A DNA stretch of 64,000 nucleotides, taken from NCBI RefSeq assembly GCF_019218285.1, contig NZ_JAHUZG010000001.1, forward strand, positions 1,302,001 to 1,366,000, in the 5' to 3' direction. This stretch comes from Antarctobacter sediminis (lineage in GTDB: Bacteria > Pseudomonadota > Alphaproteobacteria > Rhodobacterales > Rhodobacteraceae). The notes under the pieces were generated by a model. The model had not been told where the DNA came from, searched no databases, and worked only from the letters and a program-made list of their open reading frames with translations. A program made the position numbers and the translations under genes. Numbering within the stretch: position 1 is the first letter of the stretch; every line of letters begins with the position of its first letter. Below are positions 37,097 through 46,622 of this stretch, one piece after another.

Positions 37097-37704
37097 AGAA
37101 CCACCGGCCCGCCGGGGCCGTCGATCTCCGCCACAAGGCGCGGTTCGGGACCGGTTTCGAATCCCACCAGCGGGGCGGCAAGATAGGGGGCCAGCAAGGC
37201 CTGCACATCCCCGACCCGCGGGTGAATCACCCGCAAGGCCCGCAGGTACAGCCCGGACGGCGGCAGGCTCTGCCCCGGCGGTTCGGCCACATGCCATTGG
37301 ATCAGCGCTGGAAACAGCCCGTCAAAAGGCAACTGCCCGTCCTCCGGCACCGCCATGGACCAGCGCAGCCCATCCCGCTCCAGATCCACCCGGCGTCCCG
37401 CCATGGGCAGTGCGGCAATCGCCGCATCCATGTCCGGCACGCGGCAGATCCACTTGTCCAGCCGCGCCGGGCCCGCAAACCCGTCCAAACCAAACCAGCG
37501 CGGATCAGGCGGCGCAGGGGCCGCCGGGTCAATGGCAATCGCCTCAAGATACAGCTGCGGCGCCAACCCCAGCAGCCGGTTCCATGTGCCATAGCGGGCA
37601 TGCCGCCCGCCCGGTCCCATCGAAACCCCCAGCGCCGCCTCGCAAAAGGCCACGGCAGAGCCAAGCTCCGTTCCCGCCACGGCGATATGATCGAGTTCCA
37701 ACAT
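37093..37704 (-). CDS. VOC/glyoxalase-like domain protein
   Basis: 203 aa, starting MLELDHIAVAGTELGSAVAF with the VOC first-strand His. The layout (one VOC-type half to about residue 60, then LDKWICRVPDMDAAIAALP and a less conserved second half) fits the Glyoxalase-like domain PF13468 rather than glyoxalase I or methylmalonyl-CoA epimerase. Substrate unknown. It overlaps the GNAT gene (ATGA), so the two are co-translated. Confidence 0.75.
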   Translation of the reverse strand: MLELDHIAVAGTELGSAVAFCEAALGVSMGPGGRHARYGTWNRLLGLAPQLYLEAIAIDPAAPAPPDPRWFGLDGFAGPARLDKWICRVPDMDAAIAALPMAGRRVDLERDGLRWSMAVPEDGQLPFDGLFPALIQWHVAEPPGQSLPPSGLYLRALRVIHPRVGDVQALLAPYLAAPLVGFETGPEPRLVAEIDGPGGPVVL

Positions 37705-37769
37705 CGCGCTTGCCCTCCGCTGCATCGCGGCGGCGACACTAGCGAGGCCAGCCCGCGATGAACAGAGCC

Positions 37770-38252
37770 CTAAGCCAGCATCCGCACCGCCTCGCGCAGA
37801 ACCAGACAGGCCACCAGAACCGTCGGATAGAAACTCGCCGCAAAGCCAAAGGCCCGCAGCGGCGGCGACAGGTGATACCCCAGCCAGAACGCCAGCCGCG
37901 CCAGCAGGAACCCCGCCCCCAGCGTCAGCACCGTGCCGCTGCCCAGAACCAGCCCCGCCAACGGCCAGATACAGGCCGCAAGAACACATTGCTCGACGGT
38001 ATTCCGCAACACGCGGTCATCGATCCCGGCGGCCTCGGACAAGGGCCCGCCATCGATCAGCGCATCGTCGAAAAACCGCCGCTGCGCCAGCCGCCCGATC
38101 ATCAGCAAAAGGGGCAGTCCGGCGCAAACCCCGGCAACCGCCAGCGCCATCCCCAAAGGCACATCCTTCCAGACTGGCCCCAACCAGACGACCATAACCG
38201 CCCAGATGGCGCCAAGCCCCATGCCGATCAGGATCGCGAAACGCTTGGGCAA
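37770..38252 (-). CDS. MAPEG-family membrane protein
   Basis: 160 aa, four hydrophobic segments (about 5-30, 37-58, 95-118 and 122-155) with the MAPEG-like RVLRNTVEQCVLAACIWPLA in the second half. The best start is TTG at 38252 (LPKRFAILIGM), with GAAGG 7 nt upstream. Eukaryotic relatives are glutathione-dependent; bacterial ones are mostly uncharacterised. A subtype A dispersed element lies directly upstream, between this gene and the mutase gene. Confidence 0.7.
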   Translation of the reverse strand: MPKRFAILIGMGLGAIWAVMVVWLGPVWKDVPLGMALAVAGVCAGLPLLLMIGRLAQRRFFDDALIDGGPLSEAAGIDDRVLRNTVEQCVLAACIWPLAGLVLGSGTVLTLGAGFLLARLAFWLGYHLSPPLRAFGFAASFYPTVLVACLVLREAVRMLA

Positions 38253-38267
38253 TGCCGGACCTTCAGC

Positions 38268-38288
38268 TTCTTCTTGGCTCAAATACTC
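38268..38288 (+). repeat. Dispersed intergenic element, subtype A, between mutase and MAPEG genes
   Basis: TTCTTCTTGGCTCAAATACT plus C, followed by AAAATTCGGGGCGCAGCCCC, a GC hairpin at about 38294-38309. Two further hairpins (GCGCGCCCGTCAGGGCGCGC and GGCCCGCGCAAGCGGGCC) fill the space to the mutase stop and may end its transcript. Confidence 0.6.
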
Positions 38289-38367
38289 AAAATTCGGGGC
38301 GCAGCCCCGGAACGCGCGCCCGTCAGGGCGCGCGCCGGTCGGCCCGCGCAAGCGGGCCGAAACCTGT

Positions 38368-40518
38368 TCAGGCCGCGTCGGCCCGGGCGTCGCGGATCAG
38401 CCGCAGGATATCCTGCGCCGCCTCGGGGATATTGGTCCCCGGACCAAAAATCGCCTTCACCCCGGCATTGTAGAGGAATTCGTAATCCTGGTGCGGTATC
38501 ACCCCGCCGCAGATCACGATGATGTCGCCCGCACCCTGCGCCTTCAACTCCTGCACCAGCTGCGGCGCAAGCGTCTTGTGTCCGGCTGCCTGGCTGGAGA
38601 TCCCGATCACATGCACATCGTTGTCGATCGCATCCTGTGCCGCTTCCTCCGGCGTCTGGAACAGCGGCCCCACATCCACGTCAAAGCCGATGTCGGCAAA
38701 GGCGGTGGCGATGACCTTGGCGCCGCGGTCATGGCCGTCCTGCCCCATCTTGACCACCAGCATGCGCGGGCGGCGGCCTTCGGCCTCGGCGAAATCCTCG
38801 ACGGATTTCTGAATGGCGGCAAAGCCTTCGTCGCCTTCATAGGCCGCGCCATAGACCCCGGCCAGTGTCTTGACCTCGGCCCGGTGCCGCCCGAATTCCT
38901 TTTCCATTGCCATGCTGATCTCTCCGACAGAGGCCCGTGCGCGGGCCGCTTCGACCGCCGCTTCCAAGAGGTTGCCGCCTTCCTTTGCCCGGCGCGTCAA
39001 CTCGTCCAGCGCCGCCTGGCAAGCGGCTTCGTCGCGGCTGGCGCGGATGTTTTCCAACCGGGCGATCTGGCTGTCGCGCACCTTCTGGTTGTCGATGTCG
39101 AGGATGTCGAGTTCATCCTCTTTCTCGAGCTTGTACTTGTTGACGCCGACGATCACATCGGTGCCCCGGTCGATGTCAGCCTGACGCTGGGCGGCGGCTT
39201 CTTCGATACGCAGCTTGGGCATTCCGCTTTCGACCGCCTTGGTCATGCCGCCCATCTCGTCCACTTCCTCGATCAGCTTCCACGCGGCTTCGGCCAGGTC
39301 ATGGGTCAGCTTTTCGACGTAGTAAGAGCCCGCCAGCGGATCGACCACCTTGGTCACGCCAGTTTCCTCTTGCAGGATCAGCTGGGTGTTGCGCGCAATC
39401 CGCGCGCTGAATTCCGTCGGCAGGGCAATCGCCTCGTCCAGCGCGTTGGTGTGCAGCGACTGCGTGCCGCCCAGCACCGCCGACATCGCCTCATAGGCGG
39501 TGCGGATCACGTTGTTATAGGGATCCTGTTCCGCAAGGCTGACGCCGGAAGTCTGACAGTGGGTGCGCAGCATCTTCGAACGCGGGTTCTGCGCGCCCAG
39601 ATCTGTCATGATCCGATGCCACAGCATCCGCGCCGCGCGCAGCTTGGCCACCTCCATGAAGAAGTTCTTGCCAATGGCAAAGAAGAACGACAGCCGCCCG
39701 GCGAATTTGTCGATGTCCATGCCGGCATCCATTGCCGTCTTTACGTATTCCTTGCCGTCAGCAAGGGTAAAGGCCAGCTCCTGCACCAGGTTCGCCCCTG
39801 CCTCCTGCATGTGGTAGCCGGAGATCGAGATCGAGTTGAATTTCGGCATCTCGTTCGAGGTATACTCGATAATGTCCGAGATGATCCGCATCGAGGGTGC
39901 GGGCGGGTAGATATAGGTGTTGCGGACCATGAACTCTTTCAGAATGTCGTTCTGAATGGTCCCGGACAGCACGCTGCGGTCATGGCCCTGTTCCTCACCG
40001 GTGACGATGAAAGAGGCCAGCACCGGGATCACCGCGCCGTTCATGGTCATCGAGACCGACACCTTGTCCAGCGGGATACCGTCGAACAGGATCTTCATGT
40101 CCTCGACGCTGTCGATGGCAACACCGGCCTTGCCCACATCGCCCACCACGCGGGGGTGATCACTGTCATAGCCACGGTGCGTGGCAAGGTCGAAGGCCAC
40201 GGAAACGCCCTGCTGACCGGCGGCCAGCGCCTTGCGGTAAAAATTGTTCGACTCTTCCGCCGTGGAAAATCCCGCGTACTGGCGGATTGTCCAGGGTCGG
40301 CCAGCGTACATGGTCGCCTTGACGCCGCGGGTGAACGGCTCTGCCCCCGGCAGGGTATTCATGTGCGGCAGGTCGGCGGTGTCCGCCTCGGTGTACAGCG
40401 GCTTGACCTCGATGCCTTCGAGGGTCTTCCAGGTCAGATCCTCCAGCGGGCGGCCGCGCAGTTCTTTTTCCGCGTCCTTGCGCCAGCTTTCGGGCATGTC
40501 TTGGGTCGGATCACTCAT
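38368..40518 (-). CDS. scpA: Methylmalonyl-CoA mutase (adenosylcobalamin-dependent)
   Basis: 716 aa. The N-terminal substrate barrel includes [39 protein letters not shown] and [20 protein letters not shown]. The C-terminal cobalamin domain carries the DxHxxG motif in [14 protein letters not shown] (about 590-605) with [12 protein letters not shown]. It converts (R)-methylmalonyl-CoA to succinyl-CoA. GAGGAAG lies 6 nt before the ATG at 40518, supporting independent initiation, yet the frame is open without a stop through the whole upstream sulfotransferase-like ORF. Final enzyme of the propionyl-CoA route encoded with pccA and pccB nearby. Confidence 0.95.
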   Translation of the reverse strand: MSDPTQDMPESWRKDAEKELRGRPLEDLTWKTLEGIEVKPLYTEADTADLPHMNTLPGAEPFTRGVKATMYAGRPWTIRQYAGFSTAEESNNFYRKALAAGQQGVSVAFDLATHRGYDSDHPRVVGDVGKAGVAIDSVEDMKILFDGIPLDKVSVSMTMNGAVIPVLASFIVTGEEQGHDRSVLSGTIQNDILKEFMVRNTYIYPPAPSMRIISDIIEYTSNEMPKFNSISISGYHMQEAGANLVQELAFTLADGKEYVKTAMDAGMDIDKFAGRLSFFFAIGKNFFMEVAKLRAARMLWHRIMTDLGAQNPRSKMLRTHCQTSGVSLAEQDPYNNVIRTAYEAMSAVLGGTQSLHTNALDEAIALPTEFSARIARNTQLILQEETGVTKVVDPLAGSYYVEKLTHDLAEAAWKLIEEVDEMGGMTKAVESGMPKLRIEEAAAQRQADIDRGTDVIVGVNKYKLEKEDELDILDIDNQKVRDSQIARLENIRASRDEAACQAALDELTRRAKEGGNLLEAAVEAARARASVGEISMAMEKEFGRHRAEVKTLAGVYGAAYEGDEGFAAIQKSVEDFAEAEGRRPRMLVVKMGQDGHDRGAKVIATAFADIGFDVDVGPLFQTPEEAAQDAIDNDVHVIGISSQAAGHKTLAPQLVQELKAQGAGDIIVICGGVIPHQDYEFLYNAGVKAIFGPGTNIPEAAQDILRLIRDARADAA

Positions 40519-41424
40519 GGTCACTTCCTCTTGTCGTGTCAGCCGCGTCCGGGCGTTGTCCCCGGTTGGCGGTGTCAGGGTCTCTGTCAGTTGGGCCAGC
40601 CCGTCCGCGCCCGCGCGCAGCCAGGCAAGGTCCTGTTCGTAGGCAAGGCGCAGGCGGGCGGCCTGCGCGTCGTCGAATGGGGTCCAGCGGGTTGGCACCG
40701 GTGCCTCGCGCAGGCCGCGCGTGTCCTCGCCGCGTGCCTCCAGCGTGGCGTGCAGCGTGGCGGCATCCGGACGCCGGTTTTCCAGAAAGCTGCCGGTTTC
40801 GGCGCGCGGCAGATCGGCAGCACCGGTCATGGCGCGCAACAACAGGTCGGGCCGGTCAGCGAAACATTCAAATGGCGTGACCTGGATCACCGCACCCGGA
40901 CAGGCAACTGCAAGATCGGTGATGACAGCGCGCCAGCTGCGCGTGCCACTGGCCAGTGCCTCGATCACCTGCGGATCGGGGCGCGACTGGCCGCGCGGCA
41001 CAAGAAACGCCACCACCGAAGCCCACCAGTGATCCAGCGAACGGATCTGCAAGGTGATGCGATTCACCCCGTCCATGGCCGTCGCCAGACGCGCCATGCG
41101 TTCACCGATGGCGGGGTACAGCGCGCGTTGCCGCAGACAATTGCGGGCGCTGCCGATCATGTTCTCGTCGGTGACGACAAGGTGATCCAGCCCCGATTGG
41201 CGGGACTTTTCAAGATTCAGAACAAGGCGGCCAGCGGCGCGGCGCGCAGCCTCGGGCGTGTCGGGACGTTCGACTACGTCGAACAAAAGCCCCTCTTTGC
41301 GGGTGCGGCGCGGCCCCCAAAAGCCGATGCCCTGTGCCTTCAACGCCGGGCCATGCGCGCGCAGGTAGGCCTGAAAACTAGTTGTGGCGGTGCGATGCGC
41401 GCCCGCATGCAGGATAATATCCAT
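40519..41424 (-). CDS. Sulfotransferase-like ORF running in frame, without a stop, into the mutase gene
   Basis: 302 codons from ATG 41424 down to the mutase start. The N-terminus [20 protein letters not shown] resembles the PAPS-binding 5'-phosphosulfate loop (HxGxxKTGTTSLQ) of the sulfotransferase superfamily; later [20 protein letters not shown] (about 130-150) fits the 3'-phosphate-binding region. There is no stop codon between this ORF and MSDPT of the mutase, so normal translation would give a fusion of about 1,018 residues. The mutase's own ribosome binding site lies inside the last codons. In most organisms the two would be separate proteins. Confidence 0.6.
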
Positions 41425-41592
41425 CAAGTCGATGCCCCCCGGCAGGTTCCGGCCGCGTCCATGCGCAGCCCTGCGATTGGTTGGCGGCGATCCTTGCCAG
41501 AGGAGCCTTGGCAGGCGGTTAAGGTTAAATTTTTCGACGCCGGGATCGGGCGACCCTGTGCAGCCCGCCACGGCGCGCTTATATCTTGGGTC

Positions 41593-42036
41593 ATGCAAGG
41601 ATTGACCCGAGTGATTGCCGCGGCCCTTCTGGGCGCATGTGCCAGCCTTTCGGCCGCCCAGGGCGCCGAAACGGGCGAACCGTTCCAGATGATCCATCCC
41701 GCCAGCGAAACCGCCCTGGAGGATTGGCTGTGGATCAAACGCCCGGTGGTCGTCTTTGCCGACAATGCCGCCGACCCGCGATATGTCGAGCAGATGAAAC
41801 TGATCAGCGACCGGCTGGCGGCGCTGGAAGATCGCGACGTGGTTGTGATCACCGATACGGATCCGGCCGCGCGATCCTCGGTGCGGCAGGCCTTGCGTCC
41901 ACGTGGGTTCATGCTGGTGGTGATCGCCAAGGACGGCAGCATCGTGATCCGCAAGCCCGGGCCGTGGTCCGAACGCGAGATCTCGCGTTCGATCGACAAG
42001 CTGCCGTTACGCCAACAGGAAATTCGCGACCGCTGA
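41593..42036 (+). CDS. DUF4174 periplasmic protein
   Basis: 147 aa. Signal peptide (about 1-25, [20 protein letters not shown]...), then a thioredoxin-like-looking DUF4174 domain: [75 protein letters not shown]. No CxxC motif, so redox activity is unlikely. It is the only plus-strand gene within the propionyl-CoA locus, divergent from the sulfotransferase-like ORF. Confidence 0.75.
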   Translation: MQGLTRVIAAALLGACASLSAAQGAETGEPFQMIHPASETALEDWLWIKRPVVVFADNAADPRYVEQMKLISDRLAALEDRDVVVITDTDPAARSSVRQALRPRGFMLVVIAKDGSIVIRKPGPWSEREISRSIDKLPLRQQEIRDR

Positions 42037-42046
42037 ACCGGATCGC

Positions 42047-42568
42047 TCAGACGTTGCCCCGCAGGAAAAAGGCGATCTGCGAAGGGCGGTGCAACAGCAC
42101 CAGCGCATTGCCGGCGGGATCGTAGATCATCACCGTCTCTTCCGACATCAGGGCAAGGTAGATATCGGCCTGAAACCGCTCGTCCATGCAGCTCTGCGAC
42201 GGCCCGACAAAGGCCGAAATCAGCCCAAGACCACCCGAGAGATCGACAGACATCAACGCCTCGGACACCGCGTTGGGCGAGGCGCCCGCGATTTCGAAGG
42301 CAACCGCCTGCCCCTGTTCCAGCCAGCGCTGACCGCTGCGCAGATCCTCGACCCGCCGCAAGGGACCAGAGGCCCGCAATTCGCCCGAAACCGTATCGAA
42401 GATGGCCGCGGTGCAGGTGGACTTGGACACAAAGACGCGCGTCTGCGCCAGAAAGAGCCAGCCCTTGAGCTGCGCGCGCACCTCTTCCTCGGTGTCCAGC
42501 CGGAGGCATCCAGCCAGCATCGCCGCGAGCAGGACCAGCCCCGTCATTTGCCGCAAGATCCGTGCCAA
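42047..42568 (-). CDS. Lipoprotein, hypothetical, in the pcc locus
   Basis: 173 aa with a lipobox LAGC at about residues 18-21 after a short hydrophobic stretch. The mature part contains RVFVSKSTCTAAIFDTVSGE and two more cysteines (C in STCTAA, QSCMDERF) that could pair. The start used is TTG (42568); an ATG seven codons in (42547) is the alternative but leaves a very short signal. No family recognised. Convergent with the DUF4174 gene. Confidence 0.6.
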   Translation of the reverse strand: MARILRQMTGLVLLAAMLAGCLRLDTEEEVRAQLKGWLFLAQTRVFVSKSTCTAAIFDTVSGELRASGPLRRVEDLRSGQRWLEQGQAVAFEIAGASPNAVSEALMSVDLSGGLGLISAFVGPSQSCMDERFQADIYLALMSEETVMIYDPAGNALVLLHRPSQIAFFLRGNV

Positions 42569-42646
42569 ACCGCCCGGCCCCCATGTCCCCTGAACACGGG
42601 CGCAGCTTAGTACGCAGGGGTTTACGATATGTTTCCGGGACTGGCG

Positions 42647-43069
42647 TCATGACGCGCCCCGGGCTTCGCTCACGTTGGTTTCTTGCCACAACAGTCGGTG
42701 GACCACCCCGCCGCCGACCAGATACAGCATCGCATAGCCCAACAGGCTGCCGAACCCCGCCGCCAATACCCCAAGGTAGACCGCAAGGAACACCAACAGC
42801 ATCACCGCAAGAACCAACAGCGGCCCGCCAAGGTAGAACCCCCAACCGGGCATCACGTCCAGCAGCGCCGCAATCAGCGCAAGATAGATCGCATATCCGA
42901 TTCCAACCGCGACGATGGACACCGCAAAAGCGCTGCCCGTCAGGATGCCGATGCCCGTTTCCTTGGGCACCAGCGACCAGAGTCCCACCGCCACGACCCC
43001 CGACACCACCAGCCCGGCCACGAAGGCCAGGCTGTGCATGAGCCAGATGCGAAGGGCGCGGCGGAACAT
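42647..43069 (-). CDS. Small multi-pass membrane protein downstream of pccA
   Basis: 140 aa with four hydrophobic segments (about 10-32, 42-70, 76-95 and 98-122). It starts 3 nt after the pccA stop with AAGGC between, so it is translated in tandem with pccA. I do not recognise the family. Position suggests a membrane partner of propionyl-CoA metabolism, but nothing in the protein shows it. Confidence 0.68.
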   Translation of the reverse strand: MFRRALRIWLMHSLAFVAGLVVSGVVAVGLWSLVPKETGIGILTGSAFAVSIVAVGIGYAIYLALIAALLDVMPGWGFYLGGPLLVLAVMLLVFLAVYLGVLAAGFGSLLGYAMLYLVGGGVVHRLLWQETNVSEARGAS

Positions 43070-43072
43070 GCC

Positions 43073-45073
43073 TTATTCGAACTCCATGATGACATCGTCG
43101 ACGGCAAGGCTGTCGCCGGGACCGGCGTTGATCTTGGCCACCACACCCTTGCGTTCGGCACGCAGGATGTTTTCCATCTTCATGGCTTCGACGGTGCAAA
43201 GCGCCTGCCCTTCCTGCACCTCCTGCCCTTCTTCGACGTCGACCTTCACGATCAGGCCGGGCATCGGGCAAAGCAGCATCTTGGAGGTGTCCGGCGGCAG
43301 CTTTTCGGGCATCAGCTTGGCCAGTTCGGCCTGACGCGGCGAACGGACATGCACCTTCAGATCCGCGCCACGGGTCCGCAGGCGGAAGCCATGGGTGATC
43401 TTGTCGACTTTGAGCACCAGCGGTTCGCCGTTCAGCGTCATGTGCGCCAGCGTATCTCCCGGGGTCCAGTCGCCTTCGACCCGCAGGCTGCCGCCGTCGG
43501 CAAAGCCGATGGTCGAACCGTCATGATCGGCGTCGATGCTGACCGCGAATTCGGCCCCTTGCAGGCTGACCACCCAATCGGTGCCGACGCGGCGTTCGTG
43601 GTTGCCCAGACGCCCGGTAACGCGGGTGCGCCGGATCTCTGCCACGCGGTTCATGGCTGCCGCGGCGGCGGCGACGCGCTTCAGTTCTTCCTCGGCGAGG
43701 GTCACACCTTCGAAACCGTCAGGGTATTCCTCGGCGATGAAGGCCGTGGTCATATCGCCCGAGATGAATTTCGGGTGATCCATCACGGCGGCGACAAACG
43801 GCAGGTTGTGACCGATGCCTTCGACCTCGAAACTGTCGAGCGCGTTGCGCATGACCTCGATCGCGCCCTCGCGGGTCGGCGCCCATGTGCAAAGCTTGGC
43901 GATCATCGGGTCGTAATACATGCTGATCTCGCCGCCTTCATAGACGCCGGTATCGTTGCGCACGATTCCGTCGCCCAGTTCGCCCTCGGCCGGCGGACGG
44001 TAGCGGGTCAGACGCCCGATCGAAGGCAGGAAATTGCGATAGGGGTCTTCGGCATAAAGACGGTTTTCAATCGCCCAGCCGTTGATCTGCACGTCATCCT
44101 GCGTGATCGACAGCGGCTCGCCATTTGCGACGCGGATCATCTGTTCCACCAGATCGACGCCCGTGATCAGTTCGGTCACCGGGTGTTCCACCTGAAGGCG
44201 GGTGTTCATTTCGAGGAAGTAGAAGTTCTTGTCGCCGTCGACGATGAATTCCACGGTCCCGGCGCTGGCATAGCCCACCGCCTTGGCCAGCGCGACGGAC
44301 TGGTCGCCCATGGCCTTGCGGGTTTCGGGATCAAGGAAAGGACTGGGCGCCTCTTCGACAACCTTCTGGTTGCGACGCTGGATCGAACATTCACGTTCGT
44401 TCAGCCAGATGCCATTGCCATGCGCGTCACACAGAACCTGAATTTCGATGTGGCGCGGCTGTGTCACGAATTTCTCGATAAAGATCCGGTCGTCGCCAAA
44501 GCTGTTCGCGGCCTCGTTCTTGGACGACTGAAAGCCCTCGCGCGCTTCTTCGTCGTTCCACGCGATGCGCATGCCCTTACCGCCGCCCCCGGCAGAGGCC
44601 TTGATCATAACCGGATAGCCGATCTGGTTCGAGATCTTCACCGCCTCGTCGGCATCCTCGATCAGGCCCATGTAGCCGGGAACCGTGTTCACCTTGGCCT
44701 CTTGGGCGATCTTCTTCGAGGTGATCTTGTCACCCATGGCCTCGATCGCGCCTTTGGGCGGTCCGATAAAGGCGACGCCGGCGGCTTCGAGCGCCTCGGC
44801 GAACTTGGGGTTTTCGGACAGGAAACCATAACCCGGGTGCACGGCCTGCGCGCCCGACTGCTTGATGGCCTCCATGATCTTGTCGATCACGATATAGGAC
44901 TGGTTGGCCGGCGGCGGGCCGATATGGATGGCCTCATCCGCCATTTCCACGTGCAGCGCGTGTTTGTCCGCATCCGAGTAGACGGCGACCGTCTTGATGC
45001 CCATCTTGCGGGCGGTCTTGATGACCCGGCAGGCAATTTCGCCCCGGTTCGCGATCAGGATCTTGTCGAACAT
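43073..45073 (-). CDS. pccA: Propionyl-CoA carboxylase alpha subunit (biotin carboxylase + BCCP)
   Basis: 666 aa. Biotin carboxylase domain 1-450 (MFDKILIANRGEIACRVIKT, GGGGKGMRIAWNDEEA as the ATP loop, EMNTRLQVEHPVTE), a BT-like middle, and a C-terminal biotinyl domain with VEAMKMEN (lysine about 632). It carboxylates biotin with ATP and bicarbonate for transfer by PccB. AAGAAGGGA, part of a CCAAGAAGAAGG stretch resembling the dispersed element, precedes the ATG by 6 nt. In the locus it is separated from pccB by seven small genes. Confidence 0.96.
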   Translation of the reverse strand: MFDKILIANRGEIACRVIKTARKMGIKTVAVYSDADKHALHVEMADEAIHIGPPPANQSYIVIDKIMEAIKQSGAQAVHPGYGFLSENPKFAEALEAAGVAFIGPPKGAIEAMGDKITSKKIAQEAKVNTVPGYMGLIEDADEAVKISNQIGYPVMIKASAGGGGKGMRIAWNDEEAREGFQSSKNEAANSFGDDRIFIEKFVTQPRHIEIQVLCDAHGNGIWLNERECSIQRRNQKVVEEAPSPFLDPETRKAMGDQSVALAKAVGYASAGTVEFIVDGDKNFYFLEMNTRLQVEHPVTELITGVDLVEQMIRVANGEPLSITQDDVQINGWAIENRLYAEDPYRNFLPSIGRLTRYRPPAEGELGDGIVRNDTGVYEGGEISMYYDPMIAKLCTWAPTREGAIEVMRNALDSFEVEGIGHNLPFVAAVMDHPKFISGDMTTAFIAEEYPDGFEGVTLAEEELKRVAAAAAAMNRVAEIRRTRVTGRLGNHERRVGTDWVVSLQGAEFAVSIDADHDGSTIGFADGGSLRVEGDWTPGDTLAHMTLNGEPLVLKVDKITHGFRLRTRGADLKVHVRSPRQAELAKLMPEKLPPDTSKMLLCPMPGLIVKVDVEEGQEVQEGQALCTVEAMKMENILRAERKGVVAKINAGPGDSLAVDDVIMEFE

Positions 45074-45120
45074 GTCTGTCCCTTCTTCTTGGCCCCCTCG
45101 CGGGGCGCGTCTGCACATGC

Positions 45121-45156
45121 AAACGCCGCCCGGAGCGCAAACTCCGGGCGGCGTTT
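45121..45156. terminator. Hairpin between the small lipoprotein gene and pccA
   Basis: ACGCCGCCCGGA / TCCGGGCGGCGT 12-bp perfect stem with an 8-nt loop, short T-runs on both sides. On the minus strand it would end the lipoprotein transcript before pccA, implying that pccA has its own promoter. Confidence 0.65.
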
Positions 45157-45202
45157 CATTTCAACGGGGGCGGCGCCGGTCAGGCGCGCGCCATGGAACG
45201 TG

Positions 45203-45412
45203 TCAGCGGCGGCAGAACTGCGGCGCGACGTCGTCACAGACGACACCGGCTGCGCCACCAATCGCGGCACCGGCCGCGACATTGCCACCGGTCGCAGCGG
45301 CACCGGCCGCGCCGACACCTGCGCCAAGCACGCCGCGTTCAAGATCGGTGCCTTCGCAAGCTGCAAGGCCAAGTGTAGCGACGAGCGCCGCGGAAATCGT
45401 AAGGATACGCAT
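45203..45412 (-). CDS. Small glycine-zipper lipoprotein
   Basis: 69 aa: signal with lipobox LAAC (about 16-19), then EGTDLERGVLGAGVGAAGAA and AAIGGAAGVVCDD, an Ala/Gly-rich small-residue segment typical of glycine-zipper outer-membrane lipoproteins, with two further cysteines at the end (VVCDDVAPQFCRR). ATG at 45412 with GAAGGGAAG upstream. Not essential to carboxylase function as far as known. A very similar architecture is found in the next gene upstream. Confidence 0.65.
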   Translation of the reverse strand: MRILTISAALVATLGLAACEGTDLERGVLGAGVGAAGAAATGGNVAAGAAIGGAAGVVCDDVAPQFCRR

Positions 45413-45550
45413 GAGGATCTTCCCTTCTCCCATGTCAGTGTTTGGGCGTTATTGCCTACCAACGTTGCAGGGGGAAGATCGTTCCGGAAGCGTTTGAAAA
45501 GACCGGCAAGAACCGGCGCAGCATGGGCGGCAAGCCGCCGAACACATGGG

Positions 45551-45769
45551 TCAGCAGCGCGCCGGATAGGTGCTGCAATAGGCCATGTTCGTGGCCGCGC
45601 CCGCAGCGGCACCGGTGAGAAGGTTGACGTCCAGCGCAACGGCACCGGCCGCACCTGCCCCGGCACCAAAGGCGGCTTGCTCGGCCAGGTTGTCCCCGCA
45701 GGCCGCAAGCGCAAGGAGGGCGGCGATGGATACAGGGGTCTTGATGGCCGGAATGATCTGTCTGCGCAT
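45551..45769 (-). CDS. Small glycine-zipper lipoprotein, second copy type
   Basis: 72 aa: signal peptide with lipobox LAAC (about 21-24), followed by GDNLAEQAAFGAGAGAAGAV and LLTGAAAGAATNMAYCSTYP, ending in C. Same plan as the 69-aa lipoprotein downstream (lipobox, Gly/Ala zipper, two C-terminal cysteines), so the pair probably arose by duplication and diverged. GGGAGAA lies 6 nt before the ATG. Confidence 0.65.
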   Translation of the reverse strand: MRRQIIPAIKTPVSIAALLALAACGDNLAEQAAFGAGAGAAGAVALDVNLLTGAAAGAATNMAYCSTYPARC

Positions 45770-46127
45770 GTGAGGTTCTCCCCATCTGACTTCGACTGCT
45801 CAAGCCTCACTGAACAGCATGCCAAGGGGAAAATCCAGTCCGATTTCCCCGCGCCCGATTCAGGGCGCGGATATCCGCCAAGCCTTTGATTTATCGCAAC
45901 TTTACCAGGGGATACACCCAAGTGGGGCGGTCTGGCCGGGGACAGACCGGACCGCCCCGAGGGGGGTTGGGTTTCGCGGGGACGCAGGGACGAAAAGGGA
46001 CCACTGCCGCGACCCGCGTTCACGCTTGCAGAAAGCTGTCGATCTGCAAAGCCCGCATCGGCTGCAAAATTTCCGTCGGCAACCGCCCGCGCAATCGGAC
46101 GGCGAATTGGCAAGAATATGCCCACGC
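45770..46127 (-). other. 358-bp gap between two small genes of the pcc locus
   Basis: No convincing gene on either strand. It holds an imperfect GC inverted repeat GGGGCGGTCTG...CAGACCGGACCGCCCC (about 45924-45959) and a smaller one, GCGCCCGATTCAGGGCGC (about 45850-45867), either of which could end the transcript of the gene at 46128-46490. Confidence 0.4.
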
Positions 46128-46490
46128 TCATTCCCAGTCCTCCGACATCTCGAAGGCCTCCGGGAAAGCCGCGCGCGCCGCGGCCTCGTCGATGACCAGA
46201 AGCGCGTCATAGCTTTCCGGGTCAAAGGGGTCGTCGTAGGGCAGAACCTCGCGGCCAAAGAGCCACGACAGGCGACCGGCATCCAGATTGCCGCGTTCGA
46301 ACGGGTCCGTGCCGAAATGTTGCCAGAGCGCGGCCATGAAGGCGGTGTCGGCGCGCCGGTCGGCAGGGCGACGGTCGCGATAACGTTCGCGCCGGGTGAT
46401 GGCCGTCACCCCCTTGGGGTTCGCACGCCGGATCGTGAACTGATAGTCTGTGCCGGTCAGGCGGCCGGGAAATCCGCGATGCTTCAGCAT
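46128..46490 (-). CDS. Hypothetical cytoplasmic protein in the pcc locus
   Basis: 120 aa, strongly charged N-terminal half (TRRERYRDRRPADRRADTAF) and acidic C-terminal half (PYDDPFDPESYDALLVIDEA, FEMSEDWE). No signal, no membrane segment, no recognised family. The ATG follows a G-rich stretch (GGGGGCCGGCAC). Located between the two lipoprotein genes and the 47-aa lipoprotein gene, same strand. Confidence 0.55.
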   Translation of the reverse strand: MLKHRGFPGRLTGTDYQFTIRRANPKGVTAITRRERYRDRRPADRRADTAFMAALWQHFGTDPFERGNLDAGRLSWLFGREVLPYDDPFDPESYDALLVIDEAAARAAFPEAFEMSEDWE

Positions 46491-46622
46491 GTGCCGGCCC
46501 CCGGCACAAAGGATCGCGCGCCTGAACGGCGCGTGACAATCGCATGGCTCGTGTTATCTCCGCCAACTGCCCCGAACCGGCGGAAAAGCGGGACGGACGT
46601 TCGCGCCCGCCCCGATAGGTTC

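Noticed and set aside
37093-37704. Methylmalonyl-CoA epimerase, from a VOC-fold gene near the mutase
   Set aside because: At 203 aa and with a glyoxalase-like PF13468 layout it lacks the epimerase's metal-ligand spacing; it is coupled to the GNAT gene, not to the mutase.
41519-41545. CtrA site in TTAAGGTTAA upstream of the DUF4174 gene
   Set aside because: The two half-sites are only 2 nt apart instead of 7.
37933-41592. Very long plus-strand open frame running into the DUF4174 gene
   Set aside because: It is antisense to the MAPEG, mutase and sulfotransferase-like genes. Only the last 147 codons from 41593 make sense as a protein with a signal peptide.
42683-45889. 1,068-codon plus-strand open frame opposite pccA
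   Set aside because: Antisense shadow of pccA and the small lipoprotein genes; composition is His/Arg/Asp-rich without motifs.
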